Source: UBA6168 sp964442355 (GTDB lineage Bacteria > Bacteroidota > Bacteroidia > Chitinophagales > Saprospiraceae). From it: 13,388 nt of DNA. Positions 7,421 through 13,388 of the stretch are shown piece by piece. A model generated the notes under the pieces. It was not told the origin of the DNA and ran no database searches. It worked only from the letters and a program-made list of their open reading frames with translations. Position 1 is the stretch's first letter. Every line of letters starts with the position of its first letter. The DNA lies in the NCBI GenBank assembly GCA_964442355.1, contig CAYTZS010000150.1:1-13388 (forward strand), read 5' to 3'. Position numbers and translations under genes: made by a program.

Positions 7421-8200
7421 TTACGGATTTGCAGCGATTGGCTCGCTAGGTTCGCCAGGTGGCGGGGCAGGCAAAGCTGCAACACATGGTTCTGGCATTC
7501 GGTTGAGCAGCGGGTCGGGTCGGCAGAGCGTGAGGTTTTGCAGGTCGTTGATGTTGCCGTTGAACACGTTGAAGTCCACGTCGCCAACGATGCCGTTCAA
7601 CCTACCACGGTTGCCGTACTGCCAGAAATGCCAAGCATGGCCATCGGTCAAATCAGGCTTGCGCAGGTCGGTGTAGCGGGCCAACCAAACCGGGTAGTCG
7701 TACACTAGGCCAGCGAGGTATTGATTGTAGAATTTTTGATTGGAGTAAACAATGGGCTTGATTTTCCAGGCATCTTCCACCATTGTCAGCCAAGTTTTGA
7801 CGCCAATGGCCAAGGCTTCCGAGCTGAGGCCGTCTGTCACTTCCACGTCGAGCACTGGCGGTAGGTCACCGTGCTGGAGGTCAACGGTGGCAAGGAAGTT
7901 CATGGCTTGTGCCGCTGCAGAAGTGCCGGGCCGGAAGAAGTGGTAAGCACCCCGCATCACACCTGCTGCCCGCATGGCGTCCCAGTTTTGGCAAAAAAGC
8001 GTGTCCTGCATGGACTGGCCCTCGGTGGCTTTTACGAAGGCAAACTTTACGTCCTGAGCAGCTACGAGCGGCCAATTCACTTGTTTTTGGTAGTGCGAAA
8101 CGTCAATGCCGTGTACGCCAAATCCTTCCTTGCGCTCGGTACGCTCGGTGCAGGAGGCCAAAAAGGCCAAAACCCCAATCAGGATTAGCGGACGTTTCAT
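7421..8200 (-). CDS. GH25 family lysozyme, predicted lipoprotein
   Basis: A 259-residue glycoside hydrolase family 25 (Chalaropsis-type) muramidase that would cleave the MurNAc–GlcNAc bond of peptidoglycan. The start at 8200 is chosen because it gives a clean lipoprotein signal: KRPLILIGVLAFLASC with lipobox LASC and Cys17. A longer frame back to 8299 adds 33 residues with no family match. The active-site set is complete: GIDVSHYQ (Asp33), PPVLDVEV (Asp118 and Glu120) and GDVDFNVF (Asp207/Asp209), with AFVKATEG, GAYHFFRP and HFWQYG strands. A Pro-rich tail of about 25 residues follows. It is likely anchored to a membrane facing the periplasm. Role is probably wall remodelling; nothing nearby suggests a toxin–immunity pair. 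The next gene on this strand is GT9, with 72 bp between them. Confidence 0.92.
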   Translation of the reverse strand: MKRPLILIGVLAFLASCTERTERKEGFGVHGIDVSHYQKQVNWPLVAAQDVKFAFVKATEGQSMQDTLFCQNWDAMRAAGVMRGAYHFFRPGTSAAAQAMNFLATVDLQHGDLPPVLDVEVTDGLSSEALAIGVKTWLTMVEDAWKIKPIVYSNQKFYNQYLAGLVYDYPVWLARYTDLRKPDLTDGHAWHFWQYGNRGRLNGIVGDVDFNVFNGNINDLQNLTLCRPDPLLNRMPEPCVAALPAPPPGEPSEPIAANP

Positions 8201-8438
8201 GGACAGGCCGAATAAATTTATGTGAGTAGGTGCTGATGTAGCCGTAACGAGGAATTTCGTGTAAGGCACTGCAAGAACGGGAAAAAATAAATTTGGCACA
8301 ACCCCAATGGGTTAGTTTAATCCTTTTGTAACAGCCTAAAAAAGCAAAAATGTCGGCGAGCTGTGCTTTTGTGTCGCCAACGCCATTCTGGGCTTTTGTC
8401 TGTCAGGCTTCAATGAATCGACTTGGCTCAAAAAAACA

Positions 8439-8469
8439 TTTCTTAAATTCTGCACACTACCTATCTTTC
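8439..8469 (+). promoter_or_regulatory. Possible promoter of the GMC oxidoreductase operon
   Basis: TTTC, a 19-bp spacer, then TATCTTTC. This is the Bacteroidota TTTG–N19–TAnnTTTG arrangement with one mismatch (G to C) in each box. It lies about 100 bp before the start codon at 8571. The spacing is right but both boxes are imperfect, so confidence is low. Confidence 0.35.
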
Positions 8470-8477
8470 CCCCCTAT

Positions 8478-8500
8478 TGTTTCACAACAGCCTTGAAACA
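8478..8500. promoter_or_regulatory. Inverted repeat TGTTTCA-N9-TGAAACA upstream of GMC gene
   Basis: TGTTTCA (8478-8484) and TGAAACA (8494-8500) are perfect reverse complements 9 nt apart. The repeat lies just downstream of the putative -7 box and 70 bp before the GMC start codon. It could be an operator for a dimeric regulator or a weak leader hairpin. Seven matching bases can arise by chance, so this is a suggestion only. Confidence 0.3.
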
Positions 8501-8570
8501 CGAAAGCCATGCCCTTTCCATGTGAAACTACACACTGATTTTTTTCATTAAAACTAAACGTACGTAAAGC

Positions 8571-10298
8571 ATGAGTAACATCAACGGAAAATGGCAGCAA
8601 GACAACACCTACGACGCCATTGTCATTGGCAGTGGCATCAGTGGTGGTTGGGCGGCCAAGGAACTGTCGGAAAAGGGCCTGAAAACCCTGGTGCTGGAGC
8701 GGGGCCGCATGGTCAAGCACATCGAGGACTATCCGACCATGAATGCCGCTCCGTGGGACCTTCCCAATCGGGGTAGGGTATCCAAGGACGAAATCGAAAA
8801 ACATTACCAAAAGCAAAGCCGAACCGGCTACACCGTGAACCAAGGCCACAAGCACTGGTTCGTCAAGGACGACGAGCACCCTTACACCGAGGTCAAGCGC
8901 TTCGACTGGATGCGGGGTTATCACGTAGGTGGGCGCTCCATCACTTGGGGCCGCCAAAGTTACCGCCACGCTGAGATTGACTTCGAGGCCAACGCCAAGG
9001 AGGGCATCGGCGTGGACTGGCCAATCCGCTACGCCGACATCGCCCCGTGGTACGACTACGTGGAGGAGTGGATTGGCGTCAGTGGCGCCAAGGAAGGTTT
9101 GCACCAACTCCCCGATGGCAAGTTTCAGCCAGTGATGGAGATGAACTGCTTGGAAATGGACGTAAAAAGTAAGGTGGAGGCCAAGTTTGCCGACCGAAGA
9201 GTCACGATGGGCCGCACGGCGCACATCACGCAGCAGACCGAGGCACAGAAAAAACTGGGGCGTGGCAACTGCCAGTACCGTAACCTTTGCATGAGAGGTT
9301 GCCCGTTTGGCGGCTATTACAGCAGCAATGCAGGTGGCCTCAAGGCTGCCGAACTGACTGGCAACATGACGCTACGCCCGAACTCCATCGTCCACTCCAT
9401 TATTTATGATGAAAAAACGGGCAAGGCCAAAGGCGTGAAAATCCTCGACGCCGAGACGAAAAAGGAGATGGAGTTTTACTCCAAAATCGTGTTCGTGAAT
9501 GCCTCTGCTTTCAACTCGACCTGGATTTTGATGAACTCCGTCAGCGACCGCTTCCCCAACGGCATGGGCAACGACAGCGACCAGCTTGGCCGCAACGTGA
9601 TGGACCACCACTTCAAGGCTGGTGCCAGCGCCAAGTCGGACGATTTTGGGGACAGGTACTACTCTGGTCGCCGGGCAAACGGCATCTACATCCCCCGCTT
9701 CCGCAACGTGGATGCCAAGTCCAAGCGCTCGGACTTCCTCCGTGGCTACGGCTACCAAGGCGGTGCGAGCCGCACGGGTTGGCAGAGCTTGGTGGCGGAG
9801 CTGGGCTTCGGCAAGGCCATGAAGGAGGAAATGCACGAACCCGGCCAATGGCGCATTGGCCTCACGGGCTTTGGCGAGATGCTCCCTTACGCCGACAACC
9901 GCATCACCCTCAACAAAGAGGTGCTGGACATGTACGGTCTGCCCACGCTTACGATGGACGTTGAAATCAAGGAAAACGAGCTCGCCATGCGCAAGGACAT
10001 GGTCGCCAGTGCCGTTGAAATGCTTGAAGCCGCCGGCTTGAAAGACGTAAAAGGAAATGACGACGAATACGCCCCCGGCCTCGGCATTCACGAGATGGGA
10101 ACCGCCCGCATGGGCAAAGACCCGAAAACGTCTGTGCTAAACAAGTGGAACCAGATTCACGCTGTGCCAAACGTCTTCATGACCGATGGTGCTTGCATGA
10201 CCTCCGCCGCCTGCGTGAACCCGTCGTTGACGTACATGGCGCTGACGGCACGTGCTTGTGACTATGCCGTGAAAGAACTTAAAAAGGGAAATATTTAA
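8571..10298 (+). CDS. GMC family FAD-dependent oxidoreductase
   Basis: A 575-residue glucose-methanol-choline family flavoprotein, probably a sugar or sugar-alcohol dehydrogenase. The N-terminal Rossmann FAD site is YDAIVIGSGISGGWAAKEL (residues 14-32, GxGxxG at 20-25), followed by Glu43 in LVLERGR for the ribose. GGRSITWGRQSYR is the family's second FAD segment. The C-terminal GMC domain has GIHEMGTARMG with catalytic His507 and VNPSLTYMAL with Asn550, the usual His/Asn pair. A cysteine cluster (Cys234, Cys240, Cys244 in NCQYRNLCMRGCPFGG) is typical of the gluconate-dehydrogenase-like subgroup. It has no signal peptide of its own; the next gene encodes a Tat-signal small subunit, so export as a folded pair is likely, as for FAD glucose dehydrogenase with its 'hitch-hiker' subunit. 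The substrate is unknown. Confidence 0.93.
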   Translation: MSNINGKWQQDNTYDAIVIGSGISGGWAAKELSEKGLKTLVLERGRMVKHIEDYPTMNAAPWDLPNRGRVSKDEIEKHYQKQSRTGYTVNQGHKHWFVKDDEHPYTEVKRFDWMRGYHVGGRSITWGRQSYRHAEIDFEANAKEGIGVDWPIRYADIAPWYDYVEEWIGVSGAKEGLHQLPDGKFQPVMEMNCLEMDVKSKVEAKFADRRVTMGRTAHITQQTEAQKKLGRGNCQYRNLCMRGCPFGGYYSSNAGGLKAAELTGNMTLRPNSIVHSIIYDEKTGKAKGVKILDAETKKEMEFYSKIVFVNASAFNSTWILMNSVSDRFPNGMGNDSDQLGRNVMDHHFKAGASAKSDDFGDRYYSGRRANGIYIPRFRNVDAKSKRSDFLRGYGYQGGASRTGWQSLVAELGFGKAMKEEMHEPGQWRIGLTGFGEMLPYADNRITLNKEVLDMYGLPTLTMDVEIKENELAMRKDMVASAVEMLEAAGLKDVKGNDDEYAPGLGIHEMGTARMGKDPKTSVLNKWNQIHAVPNVFMTDGACMTSAACVNPSLTYMALTARACDYAVKELKKGNI

Positions 10299-10302
10299 AA
10301 TT

Positions 10303-10389
10303 GGGGTTGATAAAGTTGATGAAGGTTGATAAGGGTTGATTTCCGGCCCCATCAACCCCCATCAACCCTTATCAACCTTCATCAACTTT
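10303..10389. repeat. Large palindrome of ~10-bp GTTGAT units between the two dehydrogenase genes
   Basis: The plus strand carries four units ending in GTTGAT (10303-10340, spacers GGG, AAA, GAAG, AAGG). The right half carries four ATCAAC units (10351-10389). The arms 10312-10340 and 10361-10389 are perfect 29-nt reverse complements around a 20-nt loop. A second pair, GGGGTTGAT at 10303-10311 and ATCAACCCC at 10351-10359, is also complementary but interlocked with the first. The right arm ends 6 nt before the ATG at 10396. It lies wholly between the two genes. It may be a mobile or dispersed intergenic repeat, an mRNA-stabilising or attenuating hairpin, or a phased binding array. Confidence 0.9.
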
Positions 10390-10395
10390 AGAAAA

Positions 10396-10968
10396 ATGAA
10401 CAGAAGAGATGCCATAAAAAATGCCTCCATCCTGTTGGGTGGGGTGCTTTCCGCCAGTGCCATTTCGGGCGTGATGAGCGGCTGCAAAGCCGAGCCGAAA
10501 ATTGACTGGGCGCCCAAGTTCTTCACCGCCGAAGAGGGCAGTACCTTAGAGGCCATCGTGGAGCGCATCATTCCAAAAACGGACACGCCGGGCGCCAAAG
10601 ACGCCGGTGTGCATACGTTCATTGACCAGATGATGGCCGAGTTCTATCAGGAAAAGGACAAGGCCGACTTCCGGGATGGCTTGCAAAAAGTAGAGGCCGA
10701 GGCGAAATCAGCCCACGGCAAATCGTTTGCTGCGCTCACGCCTGAGCAGCAGGACGCAGTACTGACCAAGTTCGACAAAGAAGCCTACGACCCAAGCCGC
10801 AGCAAGGACGCCCCGACGCATTTCTTCAAGACGATGAAGGAACTGACGGTGCTTGGCTTCTGTACTTCGGAAATAGGAGCCACCGAGTTCCTGAAGTACG
10901 AAGCTTCTCCAGGGGCTTACCACGGCTGTATCCCATACAGTGAGGTAGGGGCTGCTTGGGCGACGTGA
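10396..10968 (+). CDS. Gluconate 2-dehydrogenase subunit 3 family protein (Tat signal)
   Basis: A 190-residue small subunit of the gluconate_2-dh3 family. The N-terminus MNRRDAIKNASILLGG is a twin-arginine signal (Arg3-Arg4), followed by a hydrophobic stretch and MSGC, so Cys30 may be lipidated. The mature part has FTAEEGSTLEAIVERIIPKT (43-62), the usual family opening, and ends with SPGAYHGCIPYSEVGAAW. The family's members accompany GMC-type flavoprotein subunits, help them fold and carry them through the Tat pore; here it directly follows such a gene. I take the ATG at 10396: the frame opens further upstream through a TTG at 10336, but that segment is the GTTGAT palindrome. No cytochrome c subunit follows; the next gene is convergent. 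Confidence 0.92.
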   Translation: MNRRDAIKNASILLGGVLSASAISGVMSGCKAEPKIDWAPKFFTAEEGSTLEAIVERIIPKTDTPGAKDAGVHTFIDQMMAEFYQEKDKADFRDGLQKVEAEAKSAHGKSFAALTPEQQDAVLTKFDKEAYDPSRSKDAPTHFFKTMKELTVLGFCTSEIGATEFLKYEASPGAYHGCIPYSEVGAAWAT

Positions 10969-10986
10969 GGATGAGTGGGAATGTTG

Positions 10987-11023
10987 TAGCGCCTATCCCT
11001 CAGATTTTTTGGGATAGGCGCTA
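10987..11023. terminator. Hairpin between convergent genes, probable terminator
   Basis: TAGCGCCTATCCC (10987-10999) and GGGATAGGCGCTA (11011-11023) are a perfect 13-bp inverted repeat with an 11-nt loop that contains T6. It lies 18 bp after the stop of the small dehydrogenase subunit and 40 bp from the stop of the convergent ACMSD gene. The stem is strong, but only a weak T-rich stretch (TTGATTT) follows on the plus strand and none on the minus strand, so the terminator call rests on position and stem strength. Confidence 0.7.
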
Positions 11024-11063
11024 TTGATTTCAGTAATAATAAATGAGCTGACGAACGGCACAG

Positions 11064-12071
11064 TTACGCAAACTGCCCCACCTCCAGCCCCAGCCAATCC
11101 AGTGTGTTTTTCCAAAAAATCTTCTCCATAACCGCCTCTGGTAGGTCAGATTCCTCGATGAATTTGCCAATTTCCAAGTCGCCAAGTGGGAAAGGATAGT
11201 CCGAGCCGAGCGTCACTTTGTCCTCGCCAACCATTTCCAGCACGTATTTCAGCATGGCTAGGTCGTGGGTGATGCCATCCACCCAGAACTTGCCCAGGTA
11301 GTGGCGAGGGTTCACCGGGTTGTCCAGCGCCACGAGGTCGGGTCGGCAGTTGAAGCCATGTTCGATGCGCCCGATGGTGGGCAGAAACGAGCCGCCTGCA
11401 TGGGCGAAGCAGCAGCGAAGACCCGGCAGTTTTTCAAACACTCCGCTGAAAATCATGGAACAAATAGCTCGGCTCGTCTCGGCAGGCATGCCCACCAGCC
11501 AGGGGAGCCAATATTTTTGCATGTGCTTTTCGCCCATCATGTTCCAAGGATGCACGAACAGCGCCATTCCCAAGTCTTGGCATGCCTCGAAGATGGGCAG
11601 GAACTGGGGCTCGCCGAGGTTCAGGTCGTTGATGTTCGAACCGACCTGAACGCCCACCAGCCCGATTTCTTTGCAGCGCAGTAATTCCTTGATTGACAGT
11701 TCGGTATCTTGCATGGGCAAGGTGCCGAGGCCGATGTAGTGCCGGGATTTTTCGGCCACCAGTTCGGCGATATGGTCGTTGAGGAAACGGGAAATATCAA
11801 GTGTGTCGGCAGGCTTGGCCCAGTAGCTGAACAGCACTGGAATGGTGCAAACAACCTGCACCTGCGTGCCGTGCGTGGCATACTCTTCAATGCGCAAGTC
11901 GGCGTCCCAGCAGTTTTGTTCCACCCTTCGGAAGAAAGTGGTGCCTTTCATCATGTCGGCATGGCCCGGCACTTTATGCTCCAAGTGGATGAAGCCGTCG
12001 TAGCCAAACTTCTCCGCCCAGCGGGGCAAGTGGGCAGGCATGATATGGGTGTGCATGTCTATTTTGAGCAT
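11064..12071 (-). CDS. 2-amino-3-carboxymuconate-6-semialdehyde decarboxylase (ACMSD)
   Basis: A 335-residue amidohydrolase-superfamily decarboxylase (EC 4.1.1.45) that converts ACMS, made from 3-hydroxyanthranilate in the kynurenine pathway, to 2-aminomuconate semialdehyde, diverting it from quinolinate and NAD. Similarity to animal ACMSD, as I recall that sequence, is high throughout: NCWD (53-56), FSYWAKPADTL (81-91), GLGTLPMQ (114-121), KYWLPWLVGMPAETS (186-200). The zinc ligands are present: His7 and His9 (DMHTH), His174 (FVHPW) and Asp291 (GSDYPFP). Catalytic His224 (CFAHAGG) and substrate-binding Arg48, Trp191 and Arg235 also align. It is nearly the same length as the human enzyme (336). 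The gene stands alone between two convergent or divergent neighbours; no other kynurenine gene is in the window. A TAGTTTTG motif lies close upstream. Confidence 0.94.
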   Translation of the reverse strand: MLKIDMHTHIMPAHLPRWAEKFGYDGFIHLEHKVPGHADMMKGTTFFRRVEQNCWDADLRIEEYATHGTQVQVVCTIPVLFSYWAKPADTLDISRFLNDHIAELVAEKSRHYIGLGTLPMQDTELSIKELLRCKEIGLVGVQVGSNINDLNLGEPQFLPIFEACQDLGMALFVHPWNMMGEKHMQKYWLPWLVGMPAETSRAICSMIFSGVFEKLPGLRCCFAHAGGSFLPTIGRIEHGFNCRPDLVALDNPVNPRHYLGKFWVDGITHDLAMLKYVLEMVGEDKVTLGSDYPFPLGDLEIGKFIEESDLPEAVMEKIFWKNTLDWLGLEVGQFA

Positions 12072-12087
12072 AAAATCATGTTTGAGG

Positions 12088-12095
12088 CAAAACTA
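12088..12095 (-). promoter_or_regulatory. Possible -7 element for the ACMSD gene
   Basis: Read on the minus strand this is TAGTTTTG, an exact TAnnTTTG match. It ends 16 bp before the ATG at 12071, which would leave a leader of only about 10 nt. No TTTG box stands at the normal 18-20 bp spacing; the nearest CAAA on the plus strand is about 33 bp away. Weak support. Confidence 0.25.
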
Positions 12096-12184
12096 TCCAT
12101 TTCAGATTGCCTGAGGCGGCATTTTTTGCAAAAATCCTAGCGCACGAAAATCAAGCAAACTTTTTCATTTTCCTTTTGATTGGC

Positions 12185-12214
12185 TTTGCAAACTACCCTG
12201 AAAGTGTATCTTTG
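12185..12214 (+). promoter_or_regulatory. Bacteroidota-type promoter for atpD
   Basis: TTTG (12185-12188), an 18-bp spacer, then TATCTTTG (12207-12214), an almost ideal match to TTTG–N19–TAnnTTTG. Transcription would start around 12219-12222, giving a leader of roughly 67 nt before the atpD ATG at 12288. A short inverted repeat CGGGA / TCCCG (12225-12241) with a G-rich loop would sit at the very 5' end of that leader. This is the best promoter match in the window. Confidence 0.75.
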
Positions 12215-12287
12215 CGCCGATTTTCGGGAGGGGGGTTCCCGCAAGCGGAAATTTCTCATCTGACGAATTAAAAAACATTCCCTTTTT

Positions 12288-13388
12288 ATGAAAAATATCG
12301 GCCATATCAAGCAAATCATCGGTGCAGTGGTGGACGTTAGCTTCTCTGGCGAAGGTTCCAAGCTCCCCGAAATTCTCAGCGCCCTCGAAGTTACCCGCCA
12401 CAACGGTGAAAAACTTGTGCTCGAAGCGCAGCGCCACCTTGGCGAGGACAGCGTCCGCACCATCGCCATGGATTCCACCGACGGTCTGACTCGTGGCATG
12501 GAAGTCGTTGACACAGGCATTCCTATCTCCATGCCAGTAGGCGAGGCCATCAAAGGTCGCTTGTTCAACGTGGTGGGTGAGGCCATTGACGGTATCGGCC
12601 CAGTTTCTCGTGAGAAGCAGTACCCTATTCACCGCAAGCCACCTACCTACGAGGAGCTTTCAGTGGAAAAGGAGGTACTTTACACTGGTATCAAGGTTAT
12701 TGACCTCATCGAGCCATACATGAAGGGCGGTAAAATCGGTCTCTTTGGTGGTGCCGGTGTAGGTAAAACGGTATTGATTCAGGAACTTATCAACAACATC
12801 GCCAAGGCTTACGATGGTATCTCCGTGTTTGCAGGCGTGGGTGAGCGTACCCGTGAGGGCAACGACCTCATGCGTGAGATGCTTGAGTCTGGCATCATTG
12901 ACTACGGCAAGGAGTTCATGCACTCCATGGAAGAAGGCGGCTGGGACCTCTCCAAAGTGAGCAAGGAAAGCCTCAAGAATTCCAAAGCGACTTTCGTTTT
13001 CGGTCAAATGAATGAGCCGCCTGGCGCTCGTGCCCGTGTGGCGCTTTCTGGTCTGACCGTTGCCGAGTACTACCGTGACGGCGACCTCAGCGACCCAACT
13101 GGTGGCCGTGACATCCTTTTCTTCATCGACAACATCTTCCGTTTCACGCAGGCGGGTTCTGAGATGTCAGCACTTCTCGGTCGTATGCCTTCGGCAGTAG
13201 GTTACCAACCGACGCTGGCAACCGAGATGGGTCTGATGCAAGAGCGCATCACCTCTACCAAGCGGGGTTCCATCACCTCGGTACAGGCCGTGTATGTACC
13301 TGCCGACGACTTGACTGACCCTGCTCCTGCAACGACTTTCGCCCACTTGGATGCCACCACGGTATTGAGCCGTAAGATTGCGTCGCTT
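12288..13388 (+). CDS. atpD: F1Fo ATP synthase subunit beta, 3' end outside the window
   Basis: The catalytic beta subunit of F1 ATP synthase (EC 7.1.2.2). The 367 codons in view run open to the window edge, so the C-terminal helical domain with DELSEED is missing here only because of the cut. The N-terminal barrel starts NIGHIKQIIGAVVDVSF. The Walker A loop is GLFGGAGVGKT (151-161), followed by GVGERTREGNDL (183-194), FGQMNEPPGARARVALSGLT (238-257), Walker B ILFFIDNIFRFTQAG (276-290) and SALLGRMPSAVGYQPTLA (294-311). Compared with E. coli as I recall it, there are extra segments at about 207-232 and 264-272, which I believe are typical of Bacteroidota. The gene has its own promoter, fitting the usual Bacteroidota arrangement of a separate atpD–atpC unit; atpC would be expected just beyond the edge. 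Confidence 0.97.
   Translation, partial: MKNIGHIKQIIGAVVDVSFSGEGSKLPEILSALEVTRHNGEKLVLEAQRHLGEDSVRTIAMDSTDGLTRGMEVVDTGIPISMPVGEAIKGRLFNVVGEAIDGIGPVSREKQYPIHRKPPTYEELSVEKEVLYTGIKVIDLIEPYMKGGKIGLFGGAGVGKTVLIQELINNIAKAYDGISVFAGVGERTREGNDLMREMLESGIIDYGKEFMHSMEEGGWDLSKVSKESLKNSKATFVFGQMNEPPGARARVALSGLTVAEYYRDGDLSDPTGGRDILFFIDNIFRFTQAGSEMSALLGRMPSAVGYQPTLATEMGLMQERITSTKRGSITSVQAVYVPADDLTDPAPATTFAHLDATTVLSRKIASL

Larger units (their letters stand above)
8201..8570. other. Divergent intergenic region (lysozyme / GMC oxidoreductase)
   Basis: These 370 bp separate two divergently transcribed genes and must hold both their promoters. I see no gene. The half next to the GMC gene contains a promoter-like pair (8439-8469) and a 7-bp inverted repeat (8478-8500). 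There is also a small inverted repeat GGCGA / TCGCC near 8355-8377. I could not find an exact TAnnTTTG motif on the minus strand for the lysozyme gene. Confidence 0.55.

Noticed and set aside
7421..8200. GH25 lysozyme as a phage endolysin or an effector with an immunity protein
   Set aside because: It has its own lipoprotein signal and no phage genes, holin or immunity-like neighbour; a chromosomal envelope enzyme fits better.
8201..8299. 33-residue N-terminal extension of the GH25 lysozyme
   Set aside because: It would place the lipoprotein signal internally; the ATG at 8200 starts a textbook signal with LASC lipobox.
8457..10091. Long minus-strand frames (255 and 239 codons) opposite the GMC gene
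   Set aside because: They are antisense shadows of a strongly supported flavoprotein gene with biased third positions, and their translations show no family motifs.
10303..10389. GTTGAT array as a CRISPR
   Set aside because: Units are about 10 bp with no unique spacers, are arranged as an inverted pair, and no cas gene is nearby.
10336..10395. 20-residue N-terminal extension of the small dehydrogenase subunit from a TTG
   Set aside because: The extension is translation of the palindromic repeat and would bury the Tat signal; the ATG at 10396 gives a proper RR signal.

Overview
The window looks like ordinary chromosome from a member of the Bacteroidota, most likely near the Saprospiria/Chitinophagia. 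The evidence is a PorP/SprF outer-membrane protein beside a TPR–PD40–OmpA protein (a type IX secretion/gliding style pair), promoters of the Bacteroidota type (TAnnTTTG, with TTTG upstream), a lack of Shine-Dalgarno sites, an ATP synthase beta subunit with extra segments compared with E. coli, and lipoprotein and Tat signals typical of the phylum. The species assignment is inference; no rRNA or other decisive marker is present.

Layout from left to right. Positions 1-389 are AT-rich and non-coding, ending in a probable promoter. Positions 390-2241 (+) hold a compact housekeeping operon: yicC, gmk (overlapping yicC by ATGA) and apaG. A 27-bp perfect hairpin at 2246-2303 ends this operon and also the convergent gene on its right. 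Positions 2312-8200 (-) hold four genes, transcribed right to left: a lipoprotein GH25 lysozyme, a GT9 (heptosyltransferase-like) glycosyltransferase, a PorP/SprF protein, and a 906-residue TPR–PD40–CRD–OmpA protein with an unusual C-terminal DUF1573-like domain. All four are envelope functions. After a 370-bp spacer, 8571-10968 (+) encodes a GMC flavoprotein oxidoreductase and its Tat-signal small partner (gluconate 2-dehydrogenase subunit 3 family). These two genes are separated by a striking palindrome built from ~10-bp GTTGAT units. A hairpin at 10987-11023 separates them from a convergent gene (11064-12071, -) that is clearly ACMSD, the 2-amino-3-carboxymuconate-6-semialdehyde decarboxylase of tryptophan/kynurenine breakdown. 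At the right edge atpD (+) begins from a near-consensus promoter and runs out of the window.

How the genes work together: gmk supplies GDP, and yicC and apaG are conserved companions of general physiology. The PorP–OmpA pair probably forms an outer-membrane complex anchored to peptidoglycan. The GMC protein and its small subunit probably form a periplasmic or membrane-attached dehydrogenase exported by the Tat system, but no cytochrome c gene accompanies them here. I found no CRISPR array, insertion sequence, prophage, tRNA or defence system, and no clearly new multi-gene system. The items most worth a second look are the permuted GTTGAT palindrome and the OmpA–DUF1573 fusion.
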